Part shown: in pieces, positions 59,628 through 64,000 of the stretch
Layout of the letters: the number at the start of each line of letters is the position of its first letter
Position numbering within the stretch: the first letter of the stretch is position 1
Source: Rosa chinensis
Lineage: Eukaryota; Streptophyta; Magnoliopsida; Rosales; Rosaceae
Direction: 5' to 3'
Assembly: GCF_002994745.2 (NCBI RefSeq)
Contig: NC_037088.1
Span: 2,113,001-2,177,000, forward strand
Length of the DNA stretch: 64,000 bases
The notes under the pieces: generated by a model
The model's input: the letters and a program-made list of their open reading frames with translations, nothing else
Told to the model about the DNA's origin: nothing
Database searches by the model: none
Translations under genes and position numbers: made by a program

Positions 59628-61530
59628 TATATTAATCGACCTGAACGTACCGCCAGACACGGCTGCCCTATCTAAGAATCTCTGAGGAGATTTATAACTA
59701 GTTGACACTAGCCTTCTTTTTCTCCCATTGCTGTGTGCAAGTGAGGTAACAGTTTCGTTCGCTACTGGCCGGGGACATACTGATAATGAAGGTCTTGGTC
59801 TTTGGACGTTTATGTTTGCATTCATATATACTTGAATATGTCAATAAAAGGTCAACTTCATGTTCCTCGGTCCGAGCCTTTTACCTCATACCTCCAAACT
59901 AATGCGGCCACAGTGGCGTTTCATGATCTTCAATAATTCATGTCTTCGTGATCATGTGACACAGTAATAACTAGCTACTTACTATAATATTATCAGTAAA
60001 TTAACCAACAGGTGTTCCATATATAAATTGTTCCATCTACCATGGAACTTATGGGATAGCTAGGTGGTGTGTTACGAGGGAGGTTGAAGGTGGGTGAGCG
60101 TGGTAAATACTCGATAATTGGAGCTATGTTCAATCCATATATACTAAGAGATAAACTCTAAAAATTTTGAGCATCTTGTAACTTAGTGATCCACCTTTCC
60201 AATCATTCGATTATAACTGGGAATATTTACGGCGATAGCATATATATGTTCTTTTGATTCGTATTCCTATCTGAAACTCATTTTTACAAATGAAATTTGA
60301 GCAGCTACTTTCTGGCACCCAAAAGTGCATGCATCTTAATCTCTTCTTAAATGGTTGTTGTTATCGTTAGTGCTTGGCTAAGCAAGAGTATATGCATGCA
60401 CCTATCAGTGTCTCTTCCCTTCAACCAAATACCAAATACCAAAACCATTTTCTGGTTTCTAAACAGAAGCCGCATTTAGTTTTAGTTTTACTCCAATCAT
60501 AAGCAGCCAGCTTTATAGAGTAGACTAGCCTTGTTCAGACTGGGGAGTCGCTTGGTCCATAAGCAAAGCACCCTATACCATTATCTTCTCAAAAAAAGTT
60601 GTTTTCATGCAGAAATAAAGAAAACAAAACTCTATCTACATCTATCCCATCAAAAAGATAAACAAGAAAGAAAAGAAGAAAAGAAAAACAATCACATAAT
60701 AAAGAAGAACAAAACATCTGCCTGTTTCTTCCAGAGCAAACCAAATCCCAGTTTGAGAGGAGAGGGTTAGTGTGGTCAAAACTGCCGTGCTGACGTGCCA
60801 TGGATGCCATCATGGTCAATGGCATTAGGGTAATAAAATCAGAAATGGGGGGCGGTGATGGAGCATTCTAGTACATATATCACACAACGCACATCAATCA
60901 ACACACTGCACAATATTTTGCGGTCACTCCCAAGCTTTCTTTCCCAAAGGAGACTGTTGGTTGCTGACTCAGATTCAGACCCAGAAAAAGGAAAGGAAAG
61001 GAGGTACTTGAACAATTATTGAAACTCAATCTTTTACAGCTCAAAATGGGTGTTTTTCCTTTAATAGCTATAGTTGTACAATTCATGTTGTTTTTGTTTC
61101 TCAAAGAGGAATCTCTTGTCTTGATCGAAGCTAGTTTCGATCATTGCATAGGACCAAAACTCCATAAAGATTCTGACTTCTCACTGTTCTTACCAGACCT
61201 GGTTTTATTTTGCTCGGCAGTGCAACTCTGCTCATTTGGCCTCTCTATTCACTAAGACCTCAGAGCTTGTTCCCATCTACACAGTTAGACTCTGGTACGT
61301 AATGTCATGTTTTCAGGTTTGAAGCTTTTTCATTTGGAATCCTCTTGCTTATCTCTTATTTTTTCATGCAGATCTTATCTGGGCCTTTCTCAAAATCAAG
61401 ATCTTGTTCCCAAGCATATGAAGCTGAAACCGACCACCCAATTGTTTTATTGTCTTTGAGTTTTCGAGAGATTAAGCTTGAAGCAAGGAAAGAAGAAATT
61501 GTGGGTGCTGTTCAGAATCTGCAAAATACT
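59628..61530. other. Spacer, promoter and 5' leader of the bHLH gene
   Basis: No gene is recognised to about 60850. A TATATATCACAC box-like stretch near 60875 precedes the likely bHLH transcript start. A TTTTCATGCAG acceptor at about 61371 suggests a leader intron with a donor upstream (possibly GGTACGTAA near 61293). Confidence 0.45.
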
Positions 61531-63711
61531 ATGAGTAGCCTTTTGTACAGTCCAAACTTTAAGTCTTCCGAAGCAGAGTTGAGGAAGAACCACGCAGAAT
61601 TCTTGGATTCATCAAATAGTTTCCAACAACAACAGTCACAACAGCAACAGAGCTCTGGCCTAATGCGGTATCGGTCTGCTCCGACCTCAGTTTTGCTGGA
61701 CCTTGTTGACAACAATGGTGATGCTGTATGTGAGGATTTTCGAGATTTTCGATATCCTCGACCTTCCAGCCCCGAAGTGGAAACCGTCTTGGCAAGGTTC
61801 ATTTCATCATGTAATGCACCTGAAACTGACAATGGTTCCAATAATAATGCGCACCATCTGTTCCAAGGAAGGCCTGTGAAGCAAGAAGCAGGGGACTGTG
61901 TTTCGAAACAGAGCGGTTACTCAAATTCTCCTCAGATGATGTACCAGACTCAACAAGTTCATCCTTTGGATAATGCCTCCTCCTTTGGTGCTTTCAAATC
62001 TACCGTCTTGGAGAACTCGATGGAATCGAAAATGGGTGTTGGAAATCGCTCTAATCTTGTTAGGCAAACTAGCTCTCCAGCTGGATTCTTCCCCAACTTA
62101 AACGTTGACAATGGTATGAACTTTTTATTGCTTATTTCTTTATTGCTTGCTCACATGACTTTCAACTTTTAAAGCATTTAACAAGTTGAGAAAATTGTGA
62201 TCTATGCTGCTTTGGTTCCCAACTTGTGTAAACTTGGCTGCAAATTCATTTAGGCTTCAACTAAATCTAGCAGTGTTTACTCAATTTGTAAATGGTTAAA
62301 AACCTTTTAACTCCGAAACCATCTTTTCTTAGCTGGAAAGTGGAATTGATTGTCAATCACATGAGTTCTGTTTTGTTTGGTTTTTCCTTTTTATATTCCC
62401 TTTTCAGTACTAATCTTTATATATGGGCTTTCCCTTTCCAATATTTCCCACTTTCCATTTTCTAATTGCGTATCTAGTCACCAAAAGATATTGCAGAGCG
62501 CATGTGTGAGGAAACAGTATGGGTCATTAAAAGGTTCAATTTGGATGGTTATTGTCACTGGAAATATCTTGGAAACATCTTCTGTTTGTTTGCTAAATAT
62601 CATTCCTATACAATGACAAACAGGCTTCAATCTGATGAAAGATGCTTCAAGTTTTGGAGTAGGCAATGGTACAATTGGAGAAGCTAGTCCATCAACTTCT
62701 AGGTTGAATACCCAATTTAGTTTCTCCTCTGCTGCATCAACTCCATACTCAAGAGAGTCCAGACGTTTGCCTCGAATTGCTGAAATTGGGAATGGAAACA
62801 TAGGAGACGTTAGTGAACCGGATCAAAGCTTAGGAAATGCTACTAATGGTAGCATTTCACATTACATACCTGACTATTCAAATGATACGTGGGACAATTC
62901 TGCATTTCCTGACCTCAAAAGAGGCAGAGATAATGATGGGAACAAGTTTTCTACTACGACTGCATTGGACACCCAGGTAAGTTTTGAACTTTTTTTTCTT
63001 CACTCCCCGTGAACCTACTACTTTAATCCTCTTGCTTGGCAATCTGTTATTCACGTTAGTACTTTTTTTTTTTTCCAGCAGAATGTGGATTTTGGACACC
63101 GCAGTTACGCTCTTACTCATCATTTGAGCTTGCCTAAACATTTTGAGATGCCTGCTATGGAGAAGCTTCTACATTTTCAAGATTCCATTCCATGTAAAAT
63201 TCGTGCCAAAAGAGGCTTCGCGACTCACCCACGAAGCATTGCAGAGAGGGTAAATCTCTTTGATCACATTGCTTCATTAGCATTACATTATTGTATTAGC
63301 CAGACTGTTGTATCAATCCTTGACCGTCGATATCGTATTTCAGATGAGAAGAACGCGGATTAGTGAGAGAATGAGGAAACTGCAAGATCTTTTCCCAAAC
63401 ATGGACAAGGTAGGAAAAAATTTTCCACATTAACCACAACTGTAGTAAGTGCATGTTTTCTTGAATGGGTAACTTTACATTTTGAATGTTGAATCCCTGG
63501 CAGCAAATAAACACAGCCGAAATGTTGGAGTTGGCAGTTGAGCACATTAAAGACCTGCAGAAACAGGTTAAGGTATAAATGAACTTGAATGCAATCCACA
63601 TGAAAGCCAACCACCTATATATTTCCTCTAAAATGTCTTCAATTTTTGGTGCAGACACTCAGGGATACAAAGGCGAAGTGCAGTTGTTCAAGTAAACAGA
63701 AACACAATTAA
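61531..63711 (+). CDS. bHLH transcription factor of the FBH/bHLH122-130 group
   Basis: Six exons (61531-62113, 62624-62976, 63079-63249, 63344-63409, 63504-63572, 63655-63711) give 432 residues. An N-terminal region with a Q-rich stretch and GLMRYRSAPTSVLLDLV is a hallmark of this group. RQTSSPAGFFPNL follows, then PCKIRAKRGFATHPRSIAER and the bHLH (MRRTRISERMRKLQDLFPNM, then NTAEMLELAVEHIKDLQKQV), ending in KAKCSCSSK. In Arabidopsis these proteins bind E-boxes; the FBH members activate CONSTANS, while bHLH122 relates to drought and cuticle. I chose ATG 61531 because the upstream in-frame ATG at 61345 lies before the probable leader intron acceptor. Exon 3 begins after CAGCAG, allowing a one-glutamine splice variant. 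Which member it is remains open. Confidence 0.92.
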
Positions 63712-64000
63712 TTCAAAACCTTCTCCCTGACTTGTTCATGTAAAGCTAGCAGTAGGAAAATGGGAAAGGAAGAAGAAAGCAAGTTCTTTTTGTTTTGTAA
63801 ATTCCTTTGCTATTTCAGTGACATAATAGGAGAACGGTAGCATATGTTGGTGTGGATGTGGAAATTTCAATCTATTTCGAGTTAGCTTGATCGCATATGG
63901 CTTCAGTTAATGTAGGATTTCAAGGGTTTGCATCAAAATAATTACACATTTATTTACTAGGAACTTAGCAATTTGGATTTTTCCTTATTTATTTTATTAA

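Noticed and set aside
63296..63658. 120-codon antisense frame over the bHLH exons
   Set aside because: A shadow of the real exons and introns on the plus strand.

Overview
The window reads as nuclear DNA of a flowering plant, most likely a woody or rosid-type eudicot. The genes have many short AT-rich introns with GT-AG borders, the families are plant ones (RABA4 GTPase, plant bHLH, CYP71-clan P450s, 8-Cys LTP-like protein), and the spacers hold LTR retrotransposons, a CACTA element and MITE-like elements. I cannot fix the species from sequence alone. Exon borders were deduced by reading splice signals and keeping frame and family similarity; none was checked by alignment software.

Layout. 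1-1010: truncated Ty1/copia remnant. 1827-8236: 18-exon mitochondrial-type DnaJ (GFA2-like), + strand. 9219-9887: single-exon RING-H2 protein, - strand. 10474-12775: seven-exon 2OG-Fe(II) oxygenase, +. 13705-14184: small secreted 8-Cys LTP-like protein, +. 14994-16987: P450, +. 17543-19224: STEEP1-like protein with a C-terminal DUF167 domain, -, head to head with eEF1B-beta (20039-21378, +) across a compact promoter carrying site II and telo-box motifs. 22246-24190: decayed ELP4 relic, interrupted by a 927-bp TIR element. 24342-29559: complete but defective copia element with LTRs and a TTACA target duplication. 30027-31513: CAD-family alcohol dehydrogenase, -. 33230-34740: TIR-like repeat (copy A). 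35646-35995: Tourist-like MITE. 36899-38587: second P450, a paralogue of the first. 39526-41432: RABA4-type Rab, -. 42390-43310: repeat copy B. 43650-45500: second decayed copia element. 46986-49939: CACTA (En/Spm) coding remnant and right end. 53591-56635: about 3-kb solo LTR with a perfect GCTGC target duplication. 58017-59627: repeat copy C, with a palindromic minisatellite and apparent captured gene fragments. 61531-63711: FBH-type bHLH transcription factor, +.

The genes do not form one pathway. They are ordinary dispersed plant genes: organellar protein folding, ubiquitin ligation, specialised metabolism (two P450s, CAD, oxygenase), translation, vesicle traffic and transcription control. 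The most unusual material is in the transposon-rich right half: the A/B/C repeat family, with copy C appearing to carry pieces of a receptor-like kinase and a carboxylesterase beside a 21-bp palindromic tandem repeat. Gene-level oddities are two apparent GC-AG introns, a P450 pair with unusual I-helix motifs and differing intron content, and a STEEP1/DUF167 fusion sharing a promoter region with an elongation factor.
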